From GCA-2701705 sp964342155 (lineage in GTDB: Bacteria; Pseudomonadota; Gammaproteobacteria; GCA-002705445; GCA-002716945), in assembly GCA_964342155.1 (NCBI GenBank), contig CAYFEQ010000013.1:1-28356 (forward strand): 28,356 nt of DNA. The letters are read 5' to 3'. Positions within the stretch are counted from its first letter, which is position 1. The number at the start of each line of letters is the position of its first letter. The notes beneath the pieces are model-generated. The model saw only the letters and a program-made list of their open reading frames with translations, made no database searches and was not told the origin of the DNA. This document shows, piece by piece, positions 16,952-25,418 of this stretch. The position numbers and the translations under genes are program-made.

Positions 16952-16982
16952 AAAGGCCGAAAGGGGGTAAGAATCGGCCTTT
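16952..16982 (+). terminator. Intrinsic terminator after dinB
   Basis: AAAGGCCGA (16952-16960) pairs perfectly with TCGGCCTTT (16974-16982) around a 13-base loop, four bases after the dinB stop. A-rich sequence lies on the left flank and T/A-rich sequence on the right, so it may work in both directions. It is the clearest terminator in the window and separates the guaBA-dinB unit from the MerR-type regulator. Confidence 0.8.
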
Positions 16983-17051
16983 ATTATAAAGGGGTGGAGA
17001 TACGACAGTATGTGTCTATATCATGTTTGTTACAGTAGTATAAAATAGCTG

Positions 17052-17182
17052 TTTTTGTCAAGAAAAAAATGAACAAAAAATGAACAAAAATCAGACAAAA
17101 TAGGATTGTTCATGTATATATTGACAAAAACTTGACAAAACTGATAAAAAGCATAAAAATATGTACAAATATATTTTGTATA
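17052..17182 (+). promoter_or_regulatory. Phased 11-bp repeat array and promoter upstream of the MerR-type regulator
   Basis: Head-to-tail 11-base units occur in two blocks: 17070-17080, 17081-17091 and 17092-17102 (tgaacaaaaaa, tgaacaaaaat, cagacaaaata), then 17121-17131 and 17132-17142 (ttgacaaaaac, ttgacaaaact). Inverted copies lie at 17052-17060 (tttttgtca) and 17107-17113 (ttgttca). Each unit carries an A-tract, so A-tracts recur about every turn of the helix and the region is probably curved. The last two units contain perfect -35 boxes (TTGACA at 17121 and 17132), with weak -10 matches near 17143-17148 and 17155-17160. TGTACA (17162-17167) and a palindrome TACAAA-N5-TTTGTA (17164-17180) lie between these and the ATG at 17190. 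The rest of the 241-base gap (16983-17051) shows nothing clear. Confidence 0.65.
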
Positions 17183-17189
17183 AGTAACT

Positions 17190-18146
17190 ATGATAAAAAT
17201 AGATGCAGATTTAGCGAAGAAACCAAGGCACTTAATACAGGTGGTGCATAGGCGTACAGGGATAAGTTCCGATGTCATTAGAGCTTGGGAGAGACGTTAT
17301 AATGCAGTTATTTCACAACGGACAAGCACAAACCGCAGACTATATTCTGATTCGGATATTGAAAAATTGGCTCTCCTAAAACGTGCGATCAATTCTGGCA
17401 GAAGGATTGGAGACATAGCAAACCTATCTTACGATGATCTTTTTGAATTGGTAATGGGAGATGAATCAAATAAATCTACTACATATTCAAGGCCGAGTAC
17501 TGGCACAATCATGGAATTATTTGATGAAGCAATTACAAATATAAAGGAAATGAATGCTCTGCAACTTGATATTACGCTTTCAAATGCCGTCGCAATGTTA
17601 AGCACAACTGATTTTTTATTGGAGTTTTTGAAACCTTTACATAATCATGTTAATGATGAATGCAAGAGGGGCTCTTTGCGTTATGTCCAGGAAAAAATAG
17701 CAAAAATTTCAATCCGTAGCTGCTTAAATAATCTATATGCAAAATACAGATCACCAAAAGATCAAGGACCTAAATTAGTTATAGGGTCTCTAATCGCAGA
17801 GTATGAAAATTTAGATACACTTATGCACATCATAGTTGCACAAAATATTGGTTGGGATGTTACATATGTTGGAAATAATTTACCTCATGATGAAATCACT
17901 TTTGTAGCAAAAGAGATTTCAGCACAAGTTTTGGTTTTAGCTCTAAATAATCCAAGAGACATAGCAAGAAAAAGCTATGAAATTAAAGCTATTAAAAGTA
18001 ATGCTAATAGAAAAGAAAACATAGTTTTGATCGGTCATGAAGCACTAGAATATCGTGCATTGGCTGATGATGTTCAGGCAACTATATCTCAAGATATGAG
18101 TTCATTCCGACTTACTTTAGAAAGATTTTATAGTTTAATCAGATAA
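17190..18146 (+). CDS. MerR-family regulator with cobalamin-binding-type domain, CarH/LitR-like
   Basis: The 318-residue protein has an N-terminal MerR-type winged helix (about 12-85): RTGISSDVIRAWERRYNAV, then RRLYSDSDIEKLALLKRAI. A helical-bundle cap (about 108-185) and a Rossmann-like B12-binding-type domain (about 194-318) follow. This is the architecture of CarA, CarH and LitR, repressors of carotenoid and photoprotection genes that sense light through adenosylcobalamin. By alignment the key CarH residues are changed: Trp131 is Cys158, His142 is Lys169 (Glu168 kept), and the axial His177 is Glu206 (Glu204 kept). It therefore probably does not bind cobalamin in that way. No carotenoid or photolyase gene is in the window. 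The tail overlaps the convergent valS by 12 bases. No Shine-Dalgarno sequence is visible. Confidence 0.85.
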   Translation: MIKIDADLAKKPRHLIQVVHRRTGISSDVIRAWERRYNAVISQRTSTNRRLYSDSDIEKLALLKRAINSGRRIGDIANLSYDDLFELVMGDESNKSTTYSRPSTGTIMELFDEAITNIKEMNALQLDITLSNAVAMLSTTDFLLEFLKPLHNHVNDECKRGSLRYVQEKIAKISIRSCLNNLYAKYRSPKDQGPKLVIGSLIAEYENLDTLMHIIVAQNIGWDVTYVGNNLPHDEITFVAKEISAQVLVLALNNPRDIARKSYEIKAIKSNANRKENIVLIGHEALEYRALADDVQATISQDMSSFRLTLERFYSLIR

Positions 18147-20879
18147 ATAATTCATTAATTCATTAATAGAAATAATTTCTTTTTGTATATTTTCTTTTTT
18201 ATCTAAATTTTCTTTAATGATAGAAGATGGAGCTTTTTCAATAAAATCTTTATTATTAAGTTTGTGCTGAACTTTATCTAAAAGATTTTGTAGTTGGTTA
18301 AGATTCTTTTCTAATCTAGCAACTTCCTGATCAACATTAATTATTTTCTTTATTGGGATAAGGGCTTTCAAATCTTTAAGTGTGATGGTTATGCAATCTT
18401 TAATGACATAAGATTTTTCATTCCAGAATATATTGTTTACTTTTGCTAAATTCTGAATTATAAAATTATTTTCTTTAATTATTTTTTCATAACTCATTTC
18501 ATTTGATAAGAAGTAAACATCTATCTCCATTTTAGGATGTATATTTAAATCACTTCTTGTTTTACGTATAGAATTAATAATCTTCATGACAGTATTTACG
18601 TCCTTTGAAACAGTATTATCAATAAATAATTTCTGCTGAGATGGAAATTTTGAGTTGATTAACAGTTCATCATTTACATAGTTTCTTTTGTGCATCTCTT
18701 CCCAAATTTCTTCAGTAATATATGGAATTATTGGATGACATAATTTCAGTATTAATTGTAAACTATTAATTAGTGTATCTTTAGTAGAATCTACGCCTCG
18801 TGCAATCATAATTTTTGCAATCTCAAGATACCAATCGCAGTACTCATACCATATAAAACTATAAAGCGAGCCAGAAACAAGATCAAATCTAAAATTAGAA
18901 AAATGTTTCTTATAGTCGGCAATGATGTCATTTAGTCTTGACAGAACCCATTTGTCATAGAGCGATAAAGATTCATAGTTAATTTTTTGATTATACTCTT
19001 TAAGATCAACAGTCATAAAAACAAATCTTGAAGCATTCCATAGTTTATTACAAAAATTTCTATAACCCTCAATTCTATTTAAATCAAAGTTAATATCCCT
19101 GCCTGTAGAAGCTAAAGCTCCAAAGCAAAAGCGAAGGGCATCAGCTCCATAAGGCTTAATACCATTTGGGAATTCTATTTTTGTTTTTTTAATAATTTTT
19201 TCTTTAAATTTTGGTTGAACTAAGTTTGTAGTTCTTTTATCTATTAAAGGTTTAAGATTTATCCCATCTATAATATCAATAGGATCAATTATATTGCCAA
19301 GTGATTTTGACATTTTCTTTCCTTCAGAATCTCTAACCAGCCCATGAATATAAATAGTTTTGAATGGGATTTTATTAGTAAATTTTAGCCCCATCATAAC
19401 CATTCGTGCAACCCAAAAGAAAATAATATCAAAACCTGTGACTAAAACATTCGTAGGATAATATTTTTTAAATTCATTTGTTTCTTCTGGCCAGCCTAAA
19501 GTTGTAAATGGCCAAAGCGCAGATGAGAACCAGGTATCAAGAACATCTTGGTCTTGTGTAAGTTTAAGTTTTTTATCAAGACTGTATTTTTTTCTTACTT
19601 GATCTTCATTATCAGCAACATAAATATTTCCTTTAGCATCAAACCAAGCTGGGATTCTATGACCCCACCAAATTTGTCTACTTATGCACCAATCCTCAAT
19701 ATTTTCTAACCAATTAAAATAAACTTTTTCCCAATTTTTTGGCATAAATTTTATATGCCCATCTTTTACTGCCTTTATTGCAGGTTTAGCTAAGTTATCC
19801 ATTTTCATAAACCATTGATCTGTTAAAAGTGGTTCGATGATTTCACCTGATCTGTCACCAACTGGTATGGAGGTTTTATATTTATCTTTTTTTACTAGTC
19901 TCTTTTCTTTTTCTAATTTTTTAAGAACTAATTTTCTCGCATCATGTATATTGATACCTATTAAATCTTTTGTAACTTTAGAATTAAGCGTACCATCTTT
20001 ATTTAATATGTTTATTATCTTTAATTTGTGCTTTTCTCCTAATTTATAATCATTAAAGTCATGACCAGGGGTAATTTTCACGCATCCTGTTCCAAAAGTC
20101 ATGTCAATTGATTCATCTTGAATTATTGGAACCTTACGATTTATGAAAGGTATTTCGATAAATTTATTAGCTAAATGTCGATAACGTTCATCTTTAGTAT
20201 TGATACAGATGGCTGTGTCACCAAATAATGTTTCTGGTCTCGTTGTAGCAACAGTAATTTTTTCTTTACTATCAACAACATCATAATTAATGAAAAACAG
20301 CAAACCTTCTTTCTCTATATTAGAAACTTCTAAGTCTGAAATAGCTGTTTGAAGTTTTATATCCCAATTGATAAGTTTATTTTTTCTGTATATTATTTTC
20401 TTGTCATATAGTTCAATAAAAACTTTTCTTACAGCATCACTTAATCCATCATCCATAGTGAATCTATTTCTATTCCAATCTGCAGAAGAGCCAATTCTTT
20501 TTGTTTGATTAATAATTGTATTTCCTGATTTTTCTTTCCATTTCCATACTTCTTTAACAAAATTATTTCTAGTTAATGACTCTCTCGTTTTACCTTCTTG
20601 CTTAAGGTTATTTTCAACAACAATTTGAGTAGCTATTCCTGCATGATCCGTTCCAGGCTGCCATAGAACGCTTTTACCAAGCATTCGGTTATATCTTATA
20701 AGAATATCAATGATGGTATGCTGAAAAGCATGTCCCATATGTAAAGTACCAGTCACATTTGGAGGTGGAAGAACAATAGAATAATTAGATTTAAACTCTT
20801 TGGGTGAAAAACAGTCATTTTTCATCCATTTTTCATAAATCTTTTTTTCAAGTTCAAAAGGAGAATATTTTTTGTCCAT
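18135..20879 (-). CDS. valS: Valyl-tRNA synthetase
   Basis: ValS charges tRNA-Val with valine. The 914-residue class I synthetase has the HIGH-type motif HMGH (47-50, within PPPNVTGTLHMGHAF). An inserted editing domain includes ATTRPETLFGDTA. The WCISRQIWWGHRIPAW segment, the KMSKS loop at 522-526 and STGRDINFD are also present. The anticodon-binding domain and a C-terminal coiled-coil arm (about 855-914), typical of ValS, close the protein. The insertion after KMSKS with KRTTNLVQPKFKEKI is the form found in proteobacteria. It starts three bases after holC and is the last gene of the pepA-holC-valS unit. Its 3' end overlaps the end of the MerR-type gene, with no terminator between them. Confidence 0.98.
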   Translation of the reverse strand: MDKKYSPFELEKKIYEKWMKNDCFSPKEFKSNYSIVLPPPNVTGTLHMGHAFQHTIIDILIRYNRMLGKSVLWQPGTDHAGIATQIVVENNLKQEGKTRESLTRNNFVKEVWKWKEKSGNTIINQTKRIGSSADWNRNRFTMDDGLSDAVRKVFIELYDKKIIYRKNKLINWDIKLQTAISDLEVSNIEKEGLLFFINYDVVDSKEKITVATTRPETLFGDTAICINTKDERYRHLANKFIEIPFINRKVPIIQDESIDMTFGTGCVKITPGHDFNDYKLGEKHKLKIINILNKDGTLNSKVTKDLIGINIHDARKLVLKKLEKEKRLVKKDKYKTSIPVGDRSGEIIEPLLTDQWFMKMDNLAKPAIKAVKDGHIKFMPKNWEKVYFNWLENIEDWCISRQIWWGHRIPAWFDAKGNIYVADNEDQVRKKYSLDKKLKLTQDQDVLDTWFSSALWPFTTLGWPEETNEFKKYYPTNVLVTGFDIIFFWVARMVMMGLKFTNKIPFKTIYIHGLVRDSEGKKMSKSLGNIIDPIDIIDGINLKPLIDKRTTNLVQPKFKEKIIKKTKIEFPNGIKPYGADALRFCFGALASTGRDINFDLNRIEGYRNFCNKLWNASRFVFMTVDLKEYNQKINYESLSLYDKWVLSRLNDIIADYKKHFSNFRFDLVSGSLYSFIWYEYCDWYLEIAKIMIARGVDSTKDTLINSLQLILKLCHPIIPYITEEIWEEMHKRNYVNDELLINSKFPSQQKLFIDNTVSKDVNTVMKIINSIRKTRSDLNIHPKMEIDVYFLSNEMSYEKIIKENNFIIQNLAKVNNIFWNEKSYVIKDCITITLKDLKALIPIKKIINVDQEVARLEKNLNQLQNLLDKVQHKLNNKDFIEKAPSSIIKENLDKKENIQKEIISINELMNYLSD

Positions 20880-20882
20880 TAT

Positions 20883-21317
20883 TTATATTGTCTCATGCTT
20901 TACAATAAAATTATTGTTTTTATAAAATAAATAATGCTCTCGCGATATAGTTTTTTGACTTTCTTCTGGCAGTACAAATTCAATTATTTTTTCAAAATCT
21001 TCGCAATCATTTGGTATATCTTGATTTAAATTAAACAGCACTTTGAAAGGAGACAAATCAAATGTTTTTGGTAGTGCAACTTTATTACATAGGAGAATCG
21101 GTGTAGGCAAGCCAAGATCTTTATCAGTCAAATGTGGTATGAAACTTATTTGTTCAAACGTCCATAGCAAAGAATCTAGATCTTCTATTTGATTATCATC
21201 TTGAGTATTTACAAGAATATTGTATTTATTTTTATAAAAATGTTTGATGACTTGACAAATGGCTTGGTTAAGTTTTTCTGATTCTTTGATTATATAAAAA
21301 AAAGCTTCGTTCTTCAA
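20883..21317 (-). CDS. holC: DNA polymerase III chi subunit
   Basis: HolC (chi) links the clamp loader to single-strand DNA-binding protein at the replication fork. The 144-residue product is weakly conserved, but its start (MKNEAFFYIIKES, compared with MKNATFYLLDND in E. coli), size (E. coli 147), the DLDSLLWTFEQISFIPH segment and the position between pepA and valS all support the call. The start codon is TTG at 21317, and the four bases TTGA are shared with the pepA stop codon, so translation is probably coupled. valS begins three bases after its stop. Confidence 0.88.
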   Translation of the reverse strand: MKNEAFFYIIKESEKLNQAICQVIKHFYKNKYNILVNTQDDNQIEDLDSLLWTFEQISFIPHLTDKDLGLPTPILLCNKVALPKTFDLSPFKVLFNLNQDIPNDCEDFEKIIEFVLPEESQKTISREHYLFYKNNNFIVKHETI

Positions 21318-22777
21318 TTTTGTTGGTTAGATAAAATAAAATCAGTTAATAAATTTACTGGCCTACCAGTAGAGCCCTTATCTTTTCCAACATCCCAAGC
21401 TGTACCAGCTATATCTAGATGTGCCCATTTAATATCTTCAGTAAATTTAGCTAAAAAAGCTGCTGCTGTTATGGCTCCTCCATATCTTCCACCAATATTT
21501 TGTATATCAGCAAAATTAGTTTTGAGTTCTTCAAAATAATCCTCATAAAGTGGTAACTGCCAAACTCTATCACCCGTTCGATCACCAGATTTTTTAATTA
21601 AATCAGCCAGTTTCTGATCATTGGTAAATAGACCACTTGGGTATTTCCCCAAGGCAACCGCACATGCACCTGTTAAAGTTGCCATATCAATCATATATCT
21701 TGGTTTAAATCTTTTTGCATAAGTTAGTGCGTCAGCTAGTACAAGTCTTCCTTCTGCATCAGTATTGAGTATTTCAATAGAAATACCAGACATACTTGTA
21801 ACAACATCTCCTGGTCTTGAAGCATTGCCACCAGGCATATTTTCAGCACAAGCAAGGATACCAATCACATTAGTTTTTAATTTCATTTCAGCACAAGCTT
21901 GCAATGCACCAATCACACTTGCCGCGCCTGACATATCAAATTTCATTTCATCCATTGCAGGAGAAGGTTTTATTGAAATACCTCCAGTGTCAAAAGTAAT
22001 ACCTTTCCCCACTAAAATAATTGGCTTTTTATTTTTTACAGGGAGATGTTTTATGATTACGAGCTTGCCTGGTTCTTTACTACCTTTTGAGACCGATAGG
22101 AAGGATCCCATTTTCAATGTTTTCATTTTGCTTTCATCAATAACATCGACTTTGATAGAAGAACTAATTTGTTTTAATTTTTTAGCTTCATTACTGAGAA
22201 ATGTTGGTGTACAAATATTTGGAGGTGTATTACCTAGATCTTTAGCTTTATTTATGCCATTTGATATCGATTTAGCAATTTTGGCGAAATTATTAAATTT
22301 ATTTTTATCAGATGCCTTCTTTAGAAGTAAGATGCACTTTTTTAATGAAGTTTTACTGTCATTTTTTTTCAGTGAAAAATTATATAACGCAGCTTCTGCA
22401 GAAATTATTATTGTTCTAATGGTTATTTCATCATTGCCTATAGAAAGGTTATTGGTATTTAATAAAATATTTTTTGCATTAATTCCACTAACCTTCTTCA
22501 TTATACTGAATATTCCTTTAGTTAGCGCAGAAGAGTTATATTTTTTTTTATCTCCAAGGCCAAATATTATAACCTTGCTTCTAGAATTATGAAAAATTTG
22601 AGATGACCCAATCTCACCCTTAAATTCAGCATTTTTAATACTATCTATAATATTTTCGCCAATATCTTTATCTACGGAAGACTTTATGAGGTTAGTTTTT
22701 TTATCATTAAATATCCCTAATATGTGATAATCGCAGGGTTGTTTAGCATCAATTCTATTTATTACTGAATATTCCAT
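21314..22777 (-). CDS. pepA: Leucyl aminopeptidase (M17 family), PepA
   Basis: PepA is a hexameric di-metal aminopeptidase; in E. coli it also binds DNA in Xer recombination at plasmid sites and in carAB regulation. The 487-residue protein has a variable N-terminal domain (about 1-160) and the M17 catalytic domain. Metal and catalytic residues are visible in GKGITFDTGGISIKPS, MKFDMSGAASV and the signature NTDAEGRLVLAD at 338-349. It ends near STGRPVNLLTDF, as in the family. The long opposite-strand open frame inside it (21765-22592) is a shadow. It heads the pepA-holC-valS unit and is divergent from lptF across 91 bases. Its ATG follows an AT-rich TATATATA stretch, a possible -10, with no good -35. 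Confidence 0.96.
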   Translation of the reverse strand: MEYSVINRIDAKQPCDYHILGIFNDKKTNLIKSSVDKDIGENIIDSIKNAEFKGEIGSSQIFHNSRSKVIIFGLGDKKKYNSSALTKGIFSIMKKVSGINAKNILLNTNNLSIGNDEITIRTIIISAEAALYNFSLKKNDSKTSLKKCILLLKKASDKNKFNNFAKIAKSISNGINKAKDLGNTPPNICTPTFLSNEAKKLKQISSSIKVDVIDESKMKTLKMGSFLSVSKGSKEPGKLVIIKHLPVKNKKPIILVGKGITFDTGGISIKPSPAMDEMKFDMSGAASVIGALQACAEMKLKTNVIGILACAENMPGGNASRPGDVVTSMSGISIEILNTDAEGRLVLADALTYAKRFKPRYMIDMATLTGACAVALGKYPSGLFTNDQKLADLIKKSGDRTGDRVWQLPLYEDYFEELKTNFADIQNIGGRYGGAITAAAFLAKFTEDIKWAHLDIAGTAWDVGKDKGSTGRPVNLLTDFILSNQQN

Positions 22778-22820
22778 AATTCTACCTATATATAAATTTG
22801 TGTGAAAATACTTTAATAGA

Positions 22821-22849
22821 TTAACATTTTTTCATAAAACTTGTAAAAT
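22821..22849 (+). promoter_or_regulatory. Predicted lptFG promoter
   Basis: TTAACA (22821-22826) and TAAAAT (22844-22849), 17 bases apart and each one mismatch from consensus, make the best sigma-70 promoter in the window. TG directly precedes the -10. The expected start is near 22856, giving a leader of about 13 bases before the lptF ATG. Confidence 0.6.
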
Positions 22850-22868
22850 TTAAGTATATATTTTAAAT

Positions 22869-23939
22869 ATGTTAAAAATCTTAAGAAAATATTTAGTTGC
22901 TGAAACAGCATATGCAATTGTCACTGTATTACTAATTTTGTTAATTATCTTATCGTCTAATACAATGATGAGGTTAATTGAAGAAGCAGCTGAAGGAAAT
23001 TTTCCAACTTATTTACTTTTTCCAACTATCCTAATTAAAATTGCACAATACCTAATATATCTCATACCTATAAGCCTTTTCTTTGGTATAATCTTGTCGC
23101 TTGGGAGACTATATAATACAAATGAGATGGCTGTTATTTCCTCAGCTGGAGTTTCACCAAAAGATTTCGCGACACTTCTCGTTCCGGTGATAGTGTCCGT
23201 GAGCATAATAGTTGCTTTATTTACTCTTTATTTAACACCATTAGCTTCAGAATACCGCAGCAAGCTTGAGCATAGACTAAAAAATGAAGAGAGGGTAGAA
23301 GAGGTAACTCCAGGAAAATTTAATTCATCTAGCAGTGGAGCTTCAACATTTTTTGTTCATGACATCATTGATGGTAAATTGAATAAAATATTTTTTAGTA
23401 CCAAAAGCACAAAGCATGGTTCTACTGAAACAGCTAAGAGTGCTAAATATTTTTATGATGATGAAGATAATAAATTTCTACAATTAGAAGAAGGAGAAAT
23501 TTATCAAATTATTGGAGATCAAGGATCTACCAGAAAAACTCGGTATAAAGATCATGCTGTCCAATTGCAACAAATTCTTCCAACCTATGCTAGTGATAAG
23601 TCCTCAGGGAAAACAACTTATAGCCTTCTTTTCAGTGACTCTAATGAAGATAGTGCTGAATTACAATCTAGATTCCTCTTACCACTTGCGTCTCTACTTC
23701 TTGGGTTTATTGCAATTCCAATAAGCTACTGTGCGCCAAAAAAAGGTAGGTATGCGAAAGTTTTTATAGGAGCATTATTATATTTCTTTTATTTTGTTGG
23801 TATGTCAGTTGCAAAAAAAATGTATATATTAGATCAAACACCTAGTTTTTTAGGAATTTGGTGGATCCATATTTTTGCTATTATGTTCCTGGCTTATCTT
23901 TATCATCTTGATTCAACCTCCATACGGGATAGAAACTAA
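22869..23939 (+). CDS. lptF: LPS export ABC transporter permease LptF
   Basis: LptF is one of the two inner-membrane permeases of the LptB2FG transporter that extracts lipopolysaccharide from the inner membrane. The 356 residues show the family pattern. Three transmembrane segments lie in the N-terminal third (about 14-33, 48-75 and 98-122), with the conserved coupling region RLYNTNEMAVISSAGVSP. A periplasmic beta-jellyroll domain (about 130-265) and three C-terminal segments (about 270-345) follow. It overlaps lptG by one base (TAATG). It implies an LPS-bearing, Gram-negative envelope. lptB and the other lpt genes are not in this window. Confidence 0.95.
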   Translation: MLKILRKYLVAETAYAIVTVLLILLIILSSNTMMRLIEEAAEGNFPTYLLFPTILIKIAQYLIYLIPISLFFGIILSLGRLYNTNEMAVISSAGVSPKDFATLLVPVIVSVSIIVALFTLYLTPLASEYRSKLEHRLKNEERVEEVTPGKFNSSSSGASTFFVHDIIDGKLNKIFFSTKSTKHGSTETAKSAKYFYDDEDNKFLQLEEGEIYQIIGDQGSTRKTRYKDHAVQLQQILPTYASDKSSGKTTYSLLFSDSNEDSAELQSRFLLPLASLLLGFIAIPISYCAPKKGRYAKVFIGALLYFFYFVGMSVAKKMYILDQTPSFLGIWWIHIFAIMFLAYLYHLDSTSIRDRN

Positions 23940-25015
23940 TGGGAATATTAAACCTCTACCTTTTAAAGCGTTTCATGTATGGATTTATATTAAGTCTGGT
24001 AGTCTTACTTTCAATTGAAACATTTCTTTCATTAACTGCAGAAATGGAAGATTTGAACACAGGGGATTATACGTTTGCTGTATTACTAAAATATACTTTA
24101 TTAAGTATTCCAAGGAGTATACAAGATTTATTTCCATATGCTCTTTTAATAGGGGCAATGCTTTCATTAGGAGCTATGGCTGCAGACATGGAGTTTGTTG
24201 CAATACAGTCCGCAGGTGTATCAGTTACACAAACTATTTTAATAATTTTAACTCAAACTTTTTTTATTTCAGTAATTTTTTATTTAGTTTCTGATTTTTC
24301 TGTTCCTCAGTTAAATAAAAAAGCGGAAAGCATTAAAAATATTGCGCTCAATAAAAAAGTAGTTCATAAGGCAAATGGAGTTTGGTTTAAAGATAAAAAT
24401 AAATTTATTAATATTGATGAAGTTTACTCAAATAGTAATTTAAAGAATATATCAATTTATAAATATGACTACAGCCTAAAACTACAATCTTTAAGACATA
24501 TTGACGAAGCATCATTTGAAAATGGTAATTGGATATTAAGAGGAGTTAAAGAAACATCATTTAAAACTAAACCAATTCAAACACGACATTATCATAGTCA
24601 AAAAGAAGTTGAGTTTATAGATCCTCAACTATTAGATGTCACTATTCATAAGCCACATAATCTTTCTTTAGGCGATGTTATAAAAAATATAGAATATTTA
24701 AATCAAAATAAATTGGATGATAGTATACAAAAAAGAATTTTTTGGGAAAAACTACTCAAACCATTTTCAACTGTAATTATGATATTTTTAGCTATGCCTT
24801 TTTTATTTGGTAAATATAGGACAAATACCCAGGGCAAGAGAATAGTAGTGGGGCTTTTAATAGGAATAGTTTTTTTTGTTACAACAACTATGCTACCAAA
24901 TCTAGGCACTGTTATTGGAATATTTCCTTTCTTTAATGTCCTTTTACCAAATATTCTATTTGTAATAATTGGTTATAAGCTATACAAGCATCAATTGGAA
25001 TTAGGCCTTCAATAA
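23939..25015 (+). CDS. lptG: LPS export ABC transporter permease LptG
   Basis: LptG pairs with LptF in the LptB2FG transporter. The 358-residue protein begins LNLYLLKRFMYGFILSL and has three N-terminal membrane segments. The coupling helix region LGAMAADMEFVAIQSAGVSV, a periplasmic domain (about 130-260) and three C-terminal membrane segments (about 270-350) follow. It includes FWEKLLKPFSTVIMIFLAMPFLFG, typical of LptG. The start codon overlaps the lptF stop, which indicates translational coupling. Its last seven bases overlap the end of the convergent RDD gene, so the two transcripts meet tail to tail without a visible terminator. Confidence 0.95.
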   Translation: MGILNLYLLKRFMYGFILSLVVLLSIETFLSLTAEMEDLNTGDYTFAVLLKYTLLSIPRSIQDLFPYALLIGAMLSLGAMAADMEFVAIQSAGVSVTQTILIILTQTFFISVIFYLVSDFSVPQLNKKAESIKNIALNKKVVHKANGVWFKDKNKFINIDEVYSNSNLKNISIYKYDYSLKLQSLRHIDEASFENGNWILRGVKETSFKTKPIQTRHYHSQKEVEFIDPQLLDVTIHKPHNLSLGDVIKNIEYLNQNKLDDSIQKRIFWEKLLKPFSTVIMIFLAMPFLFGKYRTNTQGKRIVVGLLIGIVFFVTTTMLPNLGTVIGIFPFFNVLLPNILFVIIGYKLYKHQLELGLQ

Positions 25016-25416
25016 TTATTTTTGGTTACAAGTTTTGTTTTAGACAAAATATCCTGTAGTGATTTGTTATTGAATAATAGAAATATATGTCCTCCACATA
25101 ATGCAACAACAAATCTAATCATGGATTGGCGATAAGTAATTTTAAATTGGTCATTATTATTAATAACTAGAGTTTTCCAAGCTTTCATCCCTAAGGTTTG
25201 ATTATGATTTACCCAAAACCAAGAATAATAAAATATAGTAATTCCTAACAAATAAATTTTATAAAAAATATTTTCAAAACTGATAGCATTTCCACCTGTG
25301 AAAAAATGTAGAGGTATAGTCAAAAAAAATAAAATGGAAAATAAAAGTAACATATCATATATATTTATAAGCAATCTCTTCACTAATCCAATTTCAGTAA
25401 AAGCTTCCTGATTCAT
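25009..25416 (-). CDS. RDD-family membrane protein
   Basis: This 135-residue protein has two clear hydrophobic segments (about 20-40 and 52-70), a more weakly hydrophobic third (about 100-115), and RDD-type features. These are an N-terminal VKRLLINIYDMLLLF, where the usual Arg-Asp-Asp is relaxed to a single aspartate, and the family segment NHNQTLGMKAWKTLVINNND. RDD proteins are small inner-membrane proteins of mostly unknown transport or envelope function. Homologues often sit near lptFG or pepA in gammaproteobacteria. Here it is convergent with lptG and follows moeA by two bases, so it is probably translated from the moeA transcript. A specific role cannot be assigned. Confidence 0.75.
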   Translation of the reverse strand: MNQEAFTEIGLVKRLLINIYDMLLLFSILFFLTIPLHFFTGGNAISFENIFYKIYLLGITIFYYSWFWVNHNQTLGMKAWKTLVINNNDQFKITYRQSMIRFVVALCGGHIFLLFNNKSLQDILSKTKLVTKNNY

Positions 25417-25418
25417 AT

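Noticed and set aside
17030..17278. Minus-strand 82-codon frame across the regulator promoter
   Set aside because: It overlaps the repeat array and the start of the regulator; composition and context indicate a chance frame.
21765..22592. 275-codon open frame on the plus strand inside pepA
   Set aside because: It is fully antisense to a clear M17 peptidase, its translation is a low-complexity hydrophobic shadow, and it has no ribosome-binding site.
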